Assembly: GCA_020746875.1 (NCBI GenBank)
Contig: JAGTJL010000010.1
Coordinates: 1,488,001-1,552,000 of the forward strand
Length of the DNA stretch: 64,000 bases
Reading direction: 5' to 3'
Source: Rhexocercosporidium sp. MPI-PUGE-AT-0058
Taxonomy: Eukaryota > Ascomycota > Leotiomycetes > Helotiales
The stretch's first letter is position 1. Each line of letters starts with the position of its first letter. Positions 33,275 through 44,305 of this stretch are shown piece by piece. The notes below the pieces were generated by a model. It was not told where the DNA came from. It searched no databases and saw only the letters and a program-made list of their open reading frames with translations. Made by a program: the position numbers and the translations under genes.

Positions 33275-34051
33275 CTAAACTATGCTTCGTATAAAGTCGT
33301 AGATTTCTTGAGCAGAGGTAATCTGCGATGACCAACACCGCTTAATGAATTCTCCGCAGACTATCTGTGAGATATCAGGAAACCTGTGGTTCCTGTAGTT
33401 TCTTCCACCTCATCTTCAGAGAGCCCAGGAAAAGGAAGCTGACACGTCATAATAAAGTAGATTGTGGTGCCGAGCGCAAATAGATCGTCTTGCACCGTTG
33501 GTGGATCTCGCCAACATTTGCCCGGTAATGAGAATCGTTGTCCACTACAAGCCGACGGTCTAGAACCTGCAAGAGATGAGCCCCCAAAGTCTGCAATCTT
33601 CAAGCCTAGATGTTCGTCAAGCAAGAAGTTCTTGGGGGTTTATATCGCAGTGAAGAACGTCTGCTTTATGTAGCAGCTGAACGCCCTCGGCTGCCTCTTG
33701 GACCCATCGGAGACGTTGTATTTCAGCGACTGTGTCGTTCTTAACGAGGAGAAAAGCTTGTAAATTACCATTTGGCATATACTCCATGGTGAGGGCACAA
33801 TCTTGAAGATCCCAGTCGAAGATTCTGATTAGGCGGGCGTGCCGGCCAAGTTTCCTGTATATTGCGTACTCGGTTGTGATGTCTCTGCGACTGTCCTTTC
33901 CAGATTTACCAGGCCATGGCGATTTTATCAAGTCGCCGCAGGGCAAAATCTCCAGAATTCCGGAAGCACCGCTGTCAAGAAAGCGGCCCTTTGCGTAGCG
34001 CACATCTTCTTTGATTGCTGCAGCTAAGATGTTTGGCCCTGGTATGCTCAT
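33275..34051 (-). pseudogene. Fungal protein kinase with two frameshifts
   Basis: Protein kinase of a fungal subfamily with HCD instead of HRD. Seen in order: FLDSGASG (glycine loop), IKSPWPG with the candidate ATP-binding Lys, EYAIYRKLGRH, LTMEYMPNGNL, VLHCDINP (catalytic loop), then in the next frame LKIADFGGSSLAGS (DFG), PPTVQDDLFALGTTIYF and LPFPGLSEDEVE, and in a third frame FPDISQIVCGEFIKRCW to a TAG at 33275-33277. The first break is at a C5 run (33638-33642), consistent with one extra base. The second is near 33392, shortly after EDEVEE. The two shifts restore the original frame. All key catalytic motifs survive outside the breaks. Either a recently dead paralogue or sequence errors; the very small span argues against introns. 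Confidence 0.7.
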
Positions 34052-34233
34052 TTCGATTGTGGTGGTGAAGGCAGAAATGGTGACGGGAAGTTGACAGAAC
34101 AGTGATCATTGATCTCGCCCCAAGCGAGCACGTGTGGCTCCACTTCTCGTCGAAACCGATGTCGGGTGTTTGACGAGGAAATCAACCACCTTTCATCAGC
34201 CACATCCTCCTCTTAAGAACACAATTCGGGGAG

Positions 34234-35384
34234 ATGTTGATCAATAAAGGAACAGGTTGGTACAAAATTTCTATACTATTAGATATGAGATGTGTTCAGC
34301 GTTGTTCTCTGTTTATACTTGCTGGACTTTCTTCCTTTTGATTCTTGTAATCTCACAAAATGTTCTGCTGCTCTAGATTTGGCCCCTTACTTGTTCGGGG
34401 CTTGGAGGAGGCTGAATTGTTTGATTGTTAAAGCGATTTCATTGCCACGACTGCATAATATGTGCTCTATCTTCGTTGCTTTTTTACTTTCATCCCATTG
34501 ATCTCTTCCTTTTTTATTCGCGGTTCTCAATTCTGACCTGACAACGTACAGCTATATCAACCTCCTCGATCCTCCTCGTCCCCTACGAAGCCTCACACGT
34601 ACCGACCTACCACGAATGGATGAAAGATGAAGTACGTCCCGTCCCCTCATCTACCTCATTCCTCCAAAACCTCAGAACTAATAACCACCACCCAGAAAAT
34701 CCAAGCAGAAACCGCCTCCGAACCACTCACCCTCGAAGAAGAATACGCCATGCAACGCAGCTGGCGCACTGACGTCGACAAATTGACATTCATAGCCTGT
34801 CTACCTCTCTCCTCCACCTCATCCACCTCACCCACACCCACATCCACATCCTCACCCACCACAACACCACCCAATCCTGCCCAAATCCCACGCACACTCC
34901 CCCCGGCACCGCAGACTCACCCCCCTCCATGCTCGGCGACGTAAACCTCTTCCTCACGCCCTCCCCCACCCCTCCATCATCTCCCACTTCCTCCTCCACC
35001 CCCTCCCACATCACCCACCACCTAACCGGCGAACTGGAACTAATGATCGCCCCCCTCCCCTCCCGACGCCGCGGCCACGGCCGCGCCGCCATCCTCGCCT
35101 TCCTGACTTACATATCCGCACACCTCCCCGCTATCCTGGCCGAATACGCTCGAGGACAGACCCCGCCTCTTCATAGCAAGGGAGAAGGAGAAGAAGGAGA
35201 GGAAGAAGGAGACAGGGTAAGGTTAGAAGGCCTAAGGGTCAAGATCGGGAAAGGGAATATAGGCAGCCTAGCGCTCTTTAGAAGTCTAGGGTTCGCGAGC
35301 CGGGAGGGAGGAGAGGAGCCGAATTACTTCGGGGAGGTGGAGTTGTGGTTTGATGGGGAGGTTGGGGGGATGGGGATGTGGTGA
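34234..35384 (+). CDS. NAT9-type GNAT N-acetyltransferase
   Basis: Best model has four exons (34234-34255, 34552-34631, 34696-34798, 34915-35384) joining to 224 residues. The first exon encodes MLINKGT, and the joined N-terminus reads AISTSSILLVPYE, VPTYHEWMKDE, KIQAETASEPLTLEEEYAMQ and SWRTDVDKLTF, diagnostic for the N-acetyltransferase 9 family. After intron 3 come MLGDVNLFL, ELELMIAP, the acetyl-CoA-binding segment RRRGHGRAA and KIGKGNIGSLALFRSLGF. An insertion of Glu/Gly-rich sequence lies before the last part. The third intron has no clear branch site; without it the frame runs through a Pro/Thr/Ser-rich stretch to a stop at 34944, needing a one-base shift in a C6 run. Cytosolic acetyltransferase; substrate not inferable. 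Confidence 0.78.
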
Positions 35385-36227
35385 GGGGGTTGAGGGAAAG
35401 GTGGGGGGTTGAGGGGTATGAGGAGTTGGTTTATCTGGGGGAGGAGAATGGCGTGAGTTCTGGCTCTGTGTAGCTTTGGGTACAATGGTGCTTGAAGTCG
35501 AAATATCTATTTGAGACTTAGTGATATGTACTGTCTTTTCCTTGGTCAACTATCACCTATTTCCATCGTGCTATACTCTTCCCTCTACTACTCTACCTGC
35601 CCTGACACTTCCTGAAAGGTCAACACTATCCATTCTCAAAAAGGCACCCAAGTAAGCCACTTCACCCTTTAAACACATCTAATCTCCCTAAAATCAGTTT
35701 CACATTCAAGTCCACGTACACACTCACGAAAAGACAAGTCAAAGTTTTCTTTTCTAGTTCATCAGATTTCATTTTCCAGTCATAACGATCGTAACGGCAA
35801 AAAGTTGCCTTACAAGGTTTTTCCATTTCTCATGTGAGAAAATAGCCTGTCTTTCGCCAGCGCCTCCCACCCATGTGTATCCATGTCTATTTATCCATCC
35901 CATTCATACTGCGATCTCCCCTAAGATACATACAAAAACAAGATATAGTAGACTCGCACGAAGTTTCCATCTTCGGTGGCGAGAATACAGATTGGAAAAT
36001 GAAGCGAAGTAAAGACGAAGAGAACGAAGAAGTCAATGTCCAGCAATCCTTGTAACATCCCCTGTGGAAAAGAAAGATTTCCATTTTGTTGAAAATAGGC
36101 CAGCGTAGCTGTACGAAGCGAAGAATTTTTGACCGGATAGTTTCCTTCCTGTTTCTAGTGTATCCATGGTTTCCGGCCCAACATGGGGTAGAGTATGGCG
36201 TCCAAGGTAGGGAGATCCGAGTGAAAT
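35385..36227. other. Intergenic region between two convergent genes
   Basis: No supported gene; likely 3' untranslated regions of the acetyltransferase and the DUF1996 protein. Confidence 0.55.
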
Positions 36228-38084
36228 TTAAGAGTGGTTGTGGAGATGGCGACGAACATGCCTGTCACGCTTCTTGGAACCACCCTTCGAGTAGACGCTG
36301 AGAGTCATACCACCACCACAGACTTGCTTATTATCGCCCTCACATGGCATGTTGCACTTGCCTTCGTCAACAGAAGTACTGACAGCAAGAGTGTTGGAGC
36401 AGAAGCATTGTCCTCCGTATTCAGTACCAGCCATGCTGAAACCCTTGGATTCACAATAGGCGACACACTTGGTGTTGGTGACTTCATGGTTACCGATGTT
36501 TGCCAACTTGATACCAGTCATGACACGATCCTTGGTATCAGCAAAGCAGCCCTTGTATGACCAGCCTGGAGCAACGGCGGAACCAGAAGTTGGCTTAGGC
36601 GCACCGGCAGTAACGGTAGTCCACTCTGTGGCACTCTCGGTGACGTAGCTGGTGACCAAAGTGTTGCTACCGCCGCCAACTGGAGCTGGGGCAGCAGAAG
36701 TGAGGGCAGAGTTAGGTGGGACCTCTGCGGGTGACGAGGGAAGAGGAGTACCAGCGAGCTTGGTTGGCGTTGGCGTAGCAATGGGTTGAGCAGCGTTGTT
36801 CTTGGTGGTGCTCTTTGGGGTTGGTGCAGGGGCAACAGGAGTGGTGTTCGGGGTAGCGGTAGGCTTTGGAGGGGTACCAGCTGGAGGGGCAGCCTTTGAG
36901 GTTGCGACAGGCGAAGGGGCTGGAGGCGCCGGAGCTGGAGCGGCATCGACACCCCACTGGCTGATGAGGTTGTTACCAGGAAGCTTATCCAAGACACCAT
37001 CGATGACTTCGTTGACAGCGCTTTCGATGTTGCAAGATGTAGAGGGGTCATTCAATCCGCCGATAAGACCAGGGCACTTGTCCATACCAGAGCTGCCGGC
37101 ATCACAGTTGTCGATGATTTGTTGAAGAGTCTTGGGGTCCCAGCCGTTGAGGAAATCGGCGTGGAGGCTGTATCCGGTAGGGTCGCCATTGGAGAGAACG
37201 AATGGCTGCTTGCCCTGGCCTGGAGTCCAGCGGTCTTGAAACTTGGGGGTGTTCCAGTAAACTTCGTAGAACATGTGGGGGACGTGCTTCCATCCGGTTG
37301 GGCAATTGCCATTGGTGGGGTAATCCATATTCTCCTTGTAGTTCTGGACGCCCTTGGCTGGGTTGTAGCAAGAGGGAAGGTGAATGTCGGCGCGGAGAGG
37401 GGAAGCATAGCCATCACAGTTCTTGTCTGGGAAACCGGTACCTGATCCTCCATTTCCAGGGTCCTGGATACCAACACCAGTGAGACCGTTGGAGTTCTTT
37501 GGGTACAGAGGAGTATTATCGTTGGATCGAGGACAGGTCCATTGGATTGCCTGGATGGGGCCATCAGAGTGGTCGGTGATCTGCTTTCCGCCGGTGGCAG
37601 GAGGGGTACGGGCGCTTGGGTTACCGGTGAAAATACGAAGTCCCTCGGGGAATGCCTCGATCTTGTCAGTCGTAGCATCAAAGCTGAACTTGAATTAGCT
37701 TAGATCGACAATGCACGTGCGAAACACTTACAAGTAGTAAACATTCATGTAGAACATTTCGACGGGCTCAAGCTTGCCAGTCTTTGGGTCCTGGAAGTAC
37801 AAAGCTGGGGTCCAGTAGTTACTCTTATCGTTCTTAACGCGGGAAGAGGTACAGGTAGACTTGAGAGCCTGGTCGTCGGTCATGCTCATGGCAAACGCGT
37901 TGCCACCTTGGACAGCGTGAACATGGCCAGATGGAACACCCGGATTGACAATGGGGTCCATGCGACCCATGACGAGAGGACCCTTGCCATAGAAATGGTT
38001 GACTGCGAAGGTGCGCTTATCGGCCGAGTAAGCAGAAGCAGAAGCGGCGCAAAGGGCCAAGAGAGCGGTCTTTGAGAATTGCAT
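36228..38084 (-). CDS. Secreted DUF1996 protein with C-terminal WSC domain
   Basis: Two exons (38084-37732, 37683-36228) with a 48-nt intron give 602 residues. Signal peptide MQFSKTALLALCAASASA. DUF1996 follows at about 30-265 with its typical MGRMDPIVNPGVPSGHVHAV, YWTPALYFQ, YYFFDATTDKIEAFPEGL, WTCPRSN, LRADIHLPSCYN and GYSLHADFLNGWD. A long Pro/Ala/Thr linker (about 365-488), probably O-glycosylated, leads to a WSC domain (about 490-575) with WSYKGCFADT, CVAYCESKGFSMAG, GGQCFCSNTL and CEGDNKQVCGG, a cysteine-rich putative carbohydrate-binding module. There is no GPI signal or membrane span; the tail ends in a basic His-rich stretch. Extracellular or wall-bound. DUF1996 function is unknown; the DUF1996-WSC arrangement is common in ascomycetes. 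The upstream region has an unusual CCAAT array. Confidence 0.93.
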
Positions 38085-38515
38085 GCTTGCGAAAAGGTAA
38101 TTGGGTTGTTGCAGGAAGGTATTTGTACGTAGAGAAGTTCAGGTTCGATGAGAGAGTATCGCCGGGAGTACTGAGTTGTCGCTGCTGGTTGGAATGACTA
38201 ATTTTGCTGTCGAAGCTGGAATGATTCAAGAGGAATGATTGGGAAACGCGTATTGTTGAGTGTGAGAGTTTTTGTTTTTTCGACTCGAATTGTTGCGTTG
38301 AAGGAATGGAATTGGTCTGTATCAACAGACAAAGAAGGAAGGAATGGCAGCGGCGAACTGAAGGAGTGTGAAGTACAAAAGCACAGCGGAGAAGCGGAAC
38401 ACGTCGAGTGCGGCGGGGAGAGATCGAAATCGAAATCGCGGTGGTGAGCCAGAAAAAAAAGGGTGTAGAGGATGGGAAGGGAGGGGGACTTATATTGAAA
38501 ATCAGGGAGGTCTGG

Positions 38516-38540
38516 ATTGGATTGGATTGGATTGGATTGG
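38516..38540 (-). promoter_or_regulatory. Five tandem CCAAT pentamers upstream of the DUF1996-WSC gene
   Basis: On the minus strand, the coding direction of the DUF1996-WSC gene, CCAAT is repeated head-to-tail five times, 432-456 bp upstream of the start codon. CCAAT is the core site of the fungal HAP/NF-Y complex. It may equally be a simple pentanucleotide repeat. Confidence 0.5.
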
Positions 38541-38652
38541 GCAGGCGCAGGGGAATTGCTAGCGGCGGCATGGCGGCGCACTATTTTGGCTTGGCATGGA
38601 CTATTTTCCTGTGCAGAAGGCGCTAAGGACGACTGCACTTGGGACTTGCCTT

Positions 38653-38682
38653 GGACGTGGACTTGGACTTGGACTTGGACTT
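38653..38682. repeat. Hexanucleotide repeat (GGACTT)n
   Basis: GGACGT followed by four GGACTT units. Confidence 0.85.
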
Positions 38683-38868
38683 CACCTTTGCTCGGTCAAA
38701 GACATGCCTGCCTGCCGTCTTGGAAGGAAGGCAAGAGAAGTGAATGCAGGAGGGTTGATGATTGATTGGCATTCTGGTTGCCATGTGATTTCTTTGGTGG
38801 AGTGCGTCCAAGGCGGCTCGCTCAAAGCGGCATTTCTTTTCTTTCTGGGTTGAGGGAGGAGAGGCAGG

Positions 38869-38901
38869 CACACACACACACACACACACACACCCCCCCC
38901 C
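38869..38901. repeat. (CA)12 microsatellite followed by a C9 tract
   Basis: Uninterrupted CA dinucleotides to 38892, then C from 38893 to 38901. Likely length-variable between strains. Confidence 0.9.
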
Positions 38902-41900
38902 AGCTGGAGAACAAAACATGGGATGAACGAACACCCCTCTTACTCCGTAATGAGAGAGAGAGGGAGGAGAGGCACACATCTTTCCAGGGGTAACGTCGAC
39001 CAACAGCCCTGGGCCAGGGTGCTGTAGGTGGGTACCTTGCAGCCGCACACACGGGAAGGGAAGCCCTGGACCTGAGCGAGAGGGATCTGTGCAGGGCGAG
39101 TTACCGCTACTGCAAGCCACCGTCGTCGATACTGGGATTGAATGGATCATATGGCTGCGTTGTTTGTCGTCCGAAAATGCAACTCCAGCGGGAGCCATCA
39201 GAACAGAAAAGGTCGGACCGCTTGTTTCAACTGCCAACCGAACCACTCAGGAACCAAGCCGCGCTGTCTGCCACTCCTGGGGGCGTCGCTAATATAACTT
39301 TACCAAGAATCCCCCAGTCTTTTCTTGTCTTTTTCTAATCGGCTCTGCATGTTCTGTTTCGAAGGATGCACCTTATCGCTGCCCCCTTATCCTTGTCCTT
39401 GTAAGCCTGACTCTCACCCGCCAAACATTTTATGGGCACTCACTCGCACTTGGTGGGTCGGGTCGGTCATCCCACCGTGGGCAGGGCTGGAAGAGTTACG
39501 ATAAGGGCTAGGCCCGAAGATCACGACCGTGAAACAATTCTAATCATACGTCAGTCCATCTAGCATCTACCAACAGAAGCGTCAGTGACTACTAGCAATT
39601 ATACTTTCGCTTAACCTTTTGTGATTGTGGTAACTTTTTCAGCGCTGTGCTTTTGCTTTGCCTATGTCTCTCTACGTCTGTCTGTCTCTCTGGAGGCTGA
39701 ATCATACCTGCAAGGCCAGCGCTTCTGAGTCGAACATTACAACTTCACCACGTACCTCCCCTACTTCTCGTATCAGTGACATCCTAGACCAGGAAAGCTG
39801 GCAGGCAGGAAGGGAAGCACAGCTCAGGAGAGGCCGTCCGCATACGGAGTACGGCAATACGAGAAATCCGATGCTCTCATACAGTAGCAATTATTATCTA
39901 TCTCTGGCGTTCCGTGTATACTCATGTGGTACGCACTCCGCTGCACTGCAACTCTAGACATGCAGTGAGCACATCCTGTACTCCTTCCTGCAAGCTGCAA
40001 GTACAGCACAACCTGCACCGACCTACATACGTACCCTACCTCCTCCCAAAACAGGACTCCGACCACCTCGAAAAAGAAGACCAATAGAAATGAAGGCGTC
40101 CTTTCCTCACATTCCATCCTCCGAAAAAAAGGTCGCAGTAAGGAATTCAATTCAATTGAACTGGCCCGACTTACCCAGACTATTTGCGAATTCCGTAATT
40201 GATTGATTCCATTCTCAAGACAATCCCCCCTCCCTAGATGGGTGAGTGAGGACAGGGTCGTGGGAAAGAAGATTGCGACCCCACCACCTCAGATTCGAAG
40301 GATCGAGAGGCTGAATCCTAACCAACAAGCCATTTCCGAGACCTTGAAATCCCTCATATCTCCGTTACAGTAAGTAGGGCACGGTAACATTTTATTCTTT
40401 CGCCTTCTATCGCATTCCTCCTCCCTTCCTGCCTCTCGTCACTAAAATGAGGCGCCTCTCGCTTTTTCAATAATCTTTCTTCCTCAACTCTTAAATCGGA
40501 ACCCGCGAAGTCATGAAACGAAGCCAACAGTAACTTCATCTACCGTACAGTACTGTACATCTGCAGGTGCAAGACTCATCCATCGAATCGGATCCCGATA
40601 AGGATTCTGTACCTGCATACGCGTATCTCGTTATCAGCCCGGCCCAGTCCAGCCTCCCTTCCGGAATCCAGACGATAAAGAGGATCTGCGCCGCCGGGGA
40701 GAAGAAAATGTGCCGCTTGCCTGCCCCTTCTCATGGACTTAATCCTTGCCCCGTATCTGGCAGAGCGAGCGTTCCTGAACCAAGAGTCCGGATGGGTTGC
40801 TGGCGGTTTAACCTAGAACATGCCTAATCGCTGCGCATCTCCAACGCACCGGGCTTCCTTTTAGACTTTTCTAGGTCTAGGTGGGTGTTGCTGATCATGA
40901 AAAGTTTCCGCTGATGTCCTACCAGGTGTATCCATGGGCTAAAAAGGTGGAACGTCGATGCTCAGGCTACTGTACCGTACTGTAAGTCACGGTTACTTAT
41001 CAGATAGACTAGCTGTGCCGCATTCTGTACTGTACTGTATGTACCGCTTTGCAGTCTGCGGATGTGGAGTCGCGGTGCCCAGGTGCAGAGTTTGCACAGA
41101 GTCTTAAAACGCATGCATCAATCGAGACTCGAGAGGAAGAACATGTGAAGGAGGGTTGCTACCGAGAGGCATAGGTTTTAAAATGTCTTCCCGGTGTGGT
41201 GAGTTGGCAACTTGGTAACTTTTTCGGGCCGTGTGCTGGTGGGTTGGAAGAGGAAGAAGGAGATTACAGTACTCAATGCAACTTGAGAGACTCACGTCTT
41301 TTGATCCATCCGGATGGCTGGCGAGATCCTACTTGGTCCTTCGGAACGTGAGCGGGATCTTCAACCCGTCGGCTTGGTCGACAAAGACATGCGATCCAGA
41401 CCTTCTGATCGACAGGAATCGACAAGTCAATACCTCATCACCTCTTGTAAGTCATCCTCTGACGAAAAGAAAAAAAACAACTCCCAAGTTCTCAACCCAC
41501 GAGTCGAAACGAAGCGAACAGAAGAAACACCTTCCCGCACCTCCGATCCTCCCGCATCCATCATATCACACATATTACATCACGTTCCATCGACAAAAGA
41601 ACCTGACCCAGCCGTCCAAACATCATCGTAGAAGTAATACTGCAATGACCGATAGTGACACGTACCTATCCAGCCCATCTCATCTCCCCCGCACAGCACA
41701 AGACATATTGTAACCACCTCAACTGCCGTACACTCCTCAACATGTCCCGTCGAAACAAACCACGGCTACACGCCTTGATTCGCTGTCGCGAATAAACCAG
41801 ATCTCAGCATCATCATCATCATCTCAACCATTCTCCCGATCATCTCGATTTGACAGATGCCGACTCCACCCATCACATCCAACGGTCGTCCAGTCCAGCC

Positions 41901-42312
41901 ATCACACAGCGACACGCTTAACTCTTGCATCGTGGGTACCTGAATAAGTGACAGGGTGAAGTCCTTGGAAAAATGGGTTCATTGGATAGGAGTGCATCTT
42001 GCCCCTGAAGTAGCTTCCCGCTGCGTTGGAGCGGCTGCTTGACGCTTCGCTTTGCCATCTGCATGTGAGAATCATGTGATAGCTATTCCTGAGATGCAAG
42101 ATGCAGTTTTGAGAAGTTGAGTGAAGGGTCAGAAGCAAGCGAGCGCTTCCCTTTTGCATCTTGGAATCCCATTTTTGGATACCCATGATGCTGAATGCAG
42201 AGATTATCCATTTTTGGATCCTCCTGCAGTCGCTCAGGGGGAATGATGCAGTTCTCGGATGGATAAAAGTCACAAACCCAATTCGGGACTTTGGGCGGCA
42301 GCAGGACAGGCA

Positions 42313-42324
42313 GGGGGGGGGGGG
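42313..42324. repeat. G12 homopolymer tract
   Basis: Twelve G in a row about 200 bp upstream of the CobW gene. Confidence 0.9.
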
Positions 42325-42524
42325 TTCGTTTGCAGCTGCATCGCATCCTCCATCCCTGGCGATAAGCGATAAGAAAATTCGCATGGGACGTGAGGTTTTA
42401 TCGGTAGGGTTTCCAACATCACCCCTCACTGCAACGCCAACCCCTCCTCAACAATCAGCAGTAACAATTGACGAGGAGGAAACTAACACCCTGCCTCCTC
42501 TTTCTCCCCTCTATCCCTCCCACC

Positions 42525-43622
42525 ATGTCACCAATCCCCATCACGATAATCACCGGCTTCCTCGGCTCGGGAAAGACCACCCTCCTCCTGAACCTCCTCC
42601 CGCAACTGCGCGCCCAGAACCCCTCCTACAAACTCGCGCTCCTCAAGAACGAATTCGGCGATCTCGCCATCGACAGCCAGCTCGCGAGCTCGTCGTCCAT
42701 CTCGGGCGTGCGCGAGCTGCTCAATGGCTGCATCTGCTGCAACCTCGTCGGCCAGCTCGACGTCGCGCTGCAGGAGCTCTCGGAGAAAGTCCAGCCCGAT
42801 CGCATCGTCGTCGAGACGAGCGGGAGTGCGTTCCCTGCTACGCTTGCGATGGAGGTCAATCGGCTTGCGAGGGAGACCAAGGGCGCGTATGTGCTCGATG
42901 GCGTGGTCACCGTGATCGATGTCGAGAATTGGAAGGGCTATGAGGATACGAGTTATACGGCCAAGATCCAGGCCAGGTATACGGATCTGGTGGTGTTTAA
43001 TAAGTGGGAGGGGGTGAGTGAGAGGAGGATGGACGAGTGTCTTGACCGCTTGGGCGATTTGGAGGTCCAGATTGCGTGGGTGAAGAGTGATAAGGGGAGG
43101 GTGCCGATGGATGTCGTATTTGGTATTGATGGCGGGTTGGCGAGGACGTTGGGTGAGAATGAGGTGAATGGACATGATCATGAACATGGGCATGTTCATA
43201 GCCATGAGAAGGGCCATCAGAGTGAGGTCGAAGTGTTGTCCATCACTCTCGAAGCAGAAGCTGGCTCAGTGGTCGATTCAGCCAAGCTAGAAAAGCTACT
43301 CCAGACAGCCCCGAAAGACGAAGTCTATCGCATCAAAGCCGTACTCGCAGCATCCTCTCCCATTCTACCATCGGACTCAAATACCACCGAACCCAGTACC
43401 GCTGGGCCAGGCAGATATATCCTGAATTGGGCGTTTGGGAGATGGACGTGCACGCCTATGCAGAGCGATGAGCATGAGTCGAGTAGTGGAGTTGTACTAC
43501 GGATGACCATGATATTGGCGAGGTATGAGAGTAAGAAGTGGAAGAAGCGGATAGAGACTGCAGGTTTTGTTGAGTTGGAGGGCGAGAAGAAGGGGACGTT
43601 GAAGGTTGAAAAGATCGCGTGA
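42525..43622 (+). CDS. CobW/COG0523-family GTPase (putative zinc metallochaperone)
   Basis: Single exon, 365 residues from the ATG in CACCATGTCA. P-loop GTPase of the G3E/COG0523 family. Walker A GFLGSGKTT is at residues 10-18, followed by LKNEFGD. The metal-binding CxCC motif is in NGCICC, followed by VVETSGSAFP. The G4-type NKWEG takes the NKxD position. A His-rich loop, HDHEHGHVHSHEKGH, sits between the GTPase and C-terminal CobW_C domains; the latter has ILNWAFGRW. Eukaryotic relatives (ZNG1/CBWD) transfer zinc to client methionine aminopeptidase; fungal forms like this one may do so or serve other zinc enzymes. That role is inferred. Cytosolic. Confidence 0.93.
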   Translation: MSPIPITIITGFLGSGKTTLLLNLLPQLRAQNPSYKLALLKNEFGDLAIDSQLASSSSISGVRELLNGCICCNLVGQLDVALQELSEKVQPDRIVVETSGSAFPATLAMEVNRLARETKGAYVLDGVVTVIDVENWKGYEDTSYTAKIQARYTDLVVFNKWEGVSERRMDECLDRLGDLEVQIAWVKSDKGRVPMDVVFGIDGGLARTLGENEVNGHDHEHGHVHSHEKGHQSEVEVLSITLEAEAGSVVDSAKLEKLLQTAPKDEVYRIKAVLAASSPILPSDSNTTEPSTAGPGRYILNWAFGRWTCTPMQSDEHESSSGVVLRMTMILARYESKKWKKRIETAGFVELEGEKKGTLKVEKIA

Positions 43623-44305
43623 TAGACTATAGACGAGACGGGTACGATTTACGATTGATGATACCTTAAGAGGTAGAGATAGAGACAGAGGTAGGCCAAA
43701 TAATGGTCAAGAAATCCTAGCAAGTGTACAAGGATACCTCACGAGCAAGCTGTACAAAGATACATAGAAAGAACGATAGAAAGAAGCGCATTCCCATATT
43801 TTCAAAGCAAGCACATACCCAAGCAAGCCACACTCCCCCCGATCCAGCCTCCTTCAAATCTCGTGTCCCCAACCCATCCCAAATCACCAATCTTCCATCA
43901 ACAATGTTCAAAATAAAAACCCCTCTCACCAATCACACATTCATATTTCCTTTCAACCCAGTCTACCCCTCGCGAAGAATGTAGCGGCCGCGCTCTCAAG
44001 CGAGGATCGCTCCCAATTTCGCCTACATACTGTATCGCCAACATTCCACAGAGAGGAGGCGCGCGCGGGCTCACGCTCATATATTAGCCAGCCATCTTTC
44101 GTTTCCAAGGCTGAGAATTTCGTTCTTCATATCAATATCTATACCACACTCTTTTGGTTCTCTATCTGCTCTCTATTATCTTGCCACACATTTGGGCACG
44201 TGGATTGTACTCGATTCCTTTCCTCGGCTTCGCCTCTTTTCACGAAATCCTCTCAAAGTCAACAAACAAACAAACAAATCGCACAGCGTCGAGGAATCGA
44301 TCATC
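43623..44305. other. Intergenic region
   Basis: No gene seen. Contains a CAAACAAACAAACAAAT run just before the start codon of the GPI protein gene. Confidence 0.55.

Larger units (their letters stand above)
38085..42524. other. 4.4-kb gene-free, repeat-studded region
   Basis: Between the divergent DUF1996-WSC and CobW genes I find no supported gene on either strand. It carries many simple repeats (CCAAT pentamers, GGACTT, CA, GA-rich runs near 38950, CAT near 41808, a G12 tract at 42313-42324) and several GTACTGTAC palindromes (near 40545, 40968, 41026). The parts next to 38084 and 42525 are promoter and 5' untranslated DNA. Confidence 0.6.

Noticed and set aside
38198..39246. Overlapping frames around the CCAAT and CA repeats
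   Set aside because: They arise from simple repeats and change frame with repeat length.
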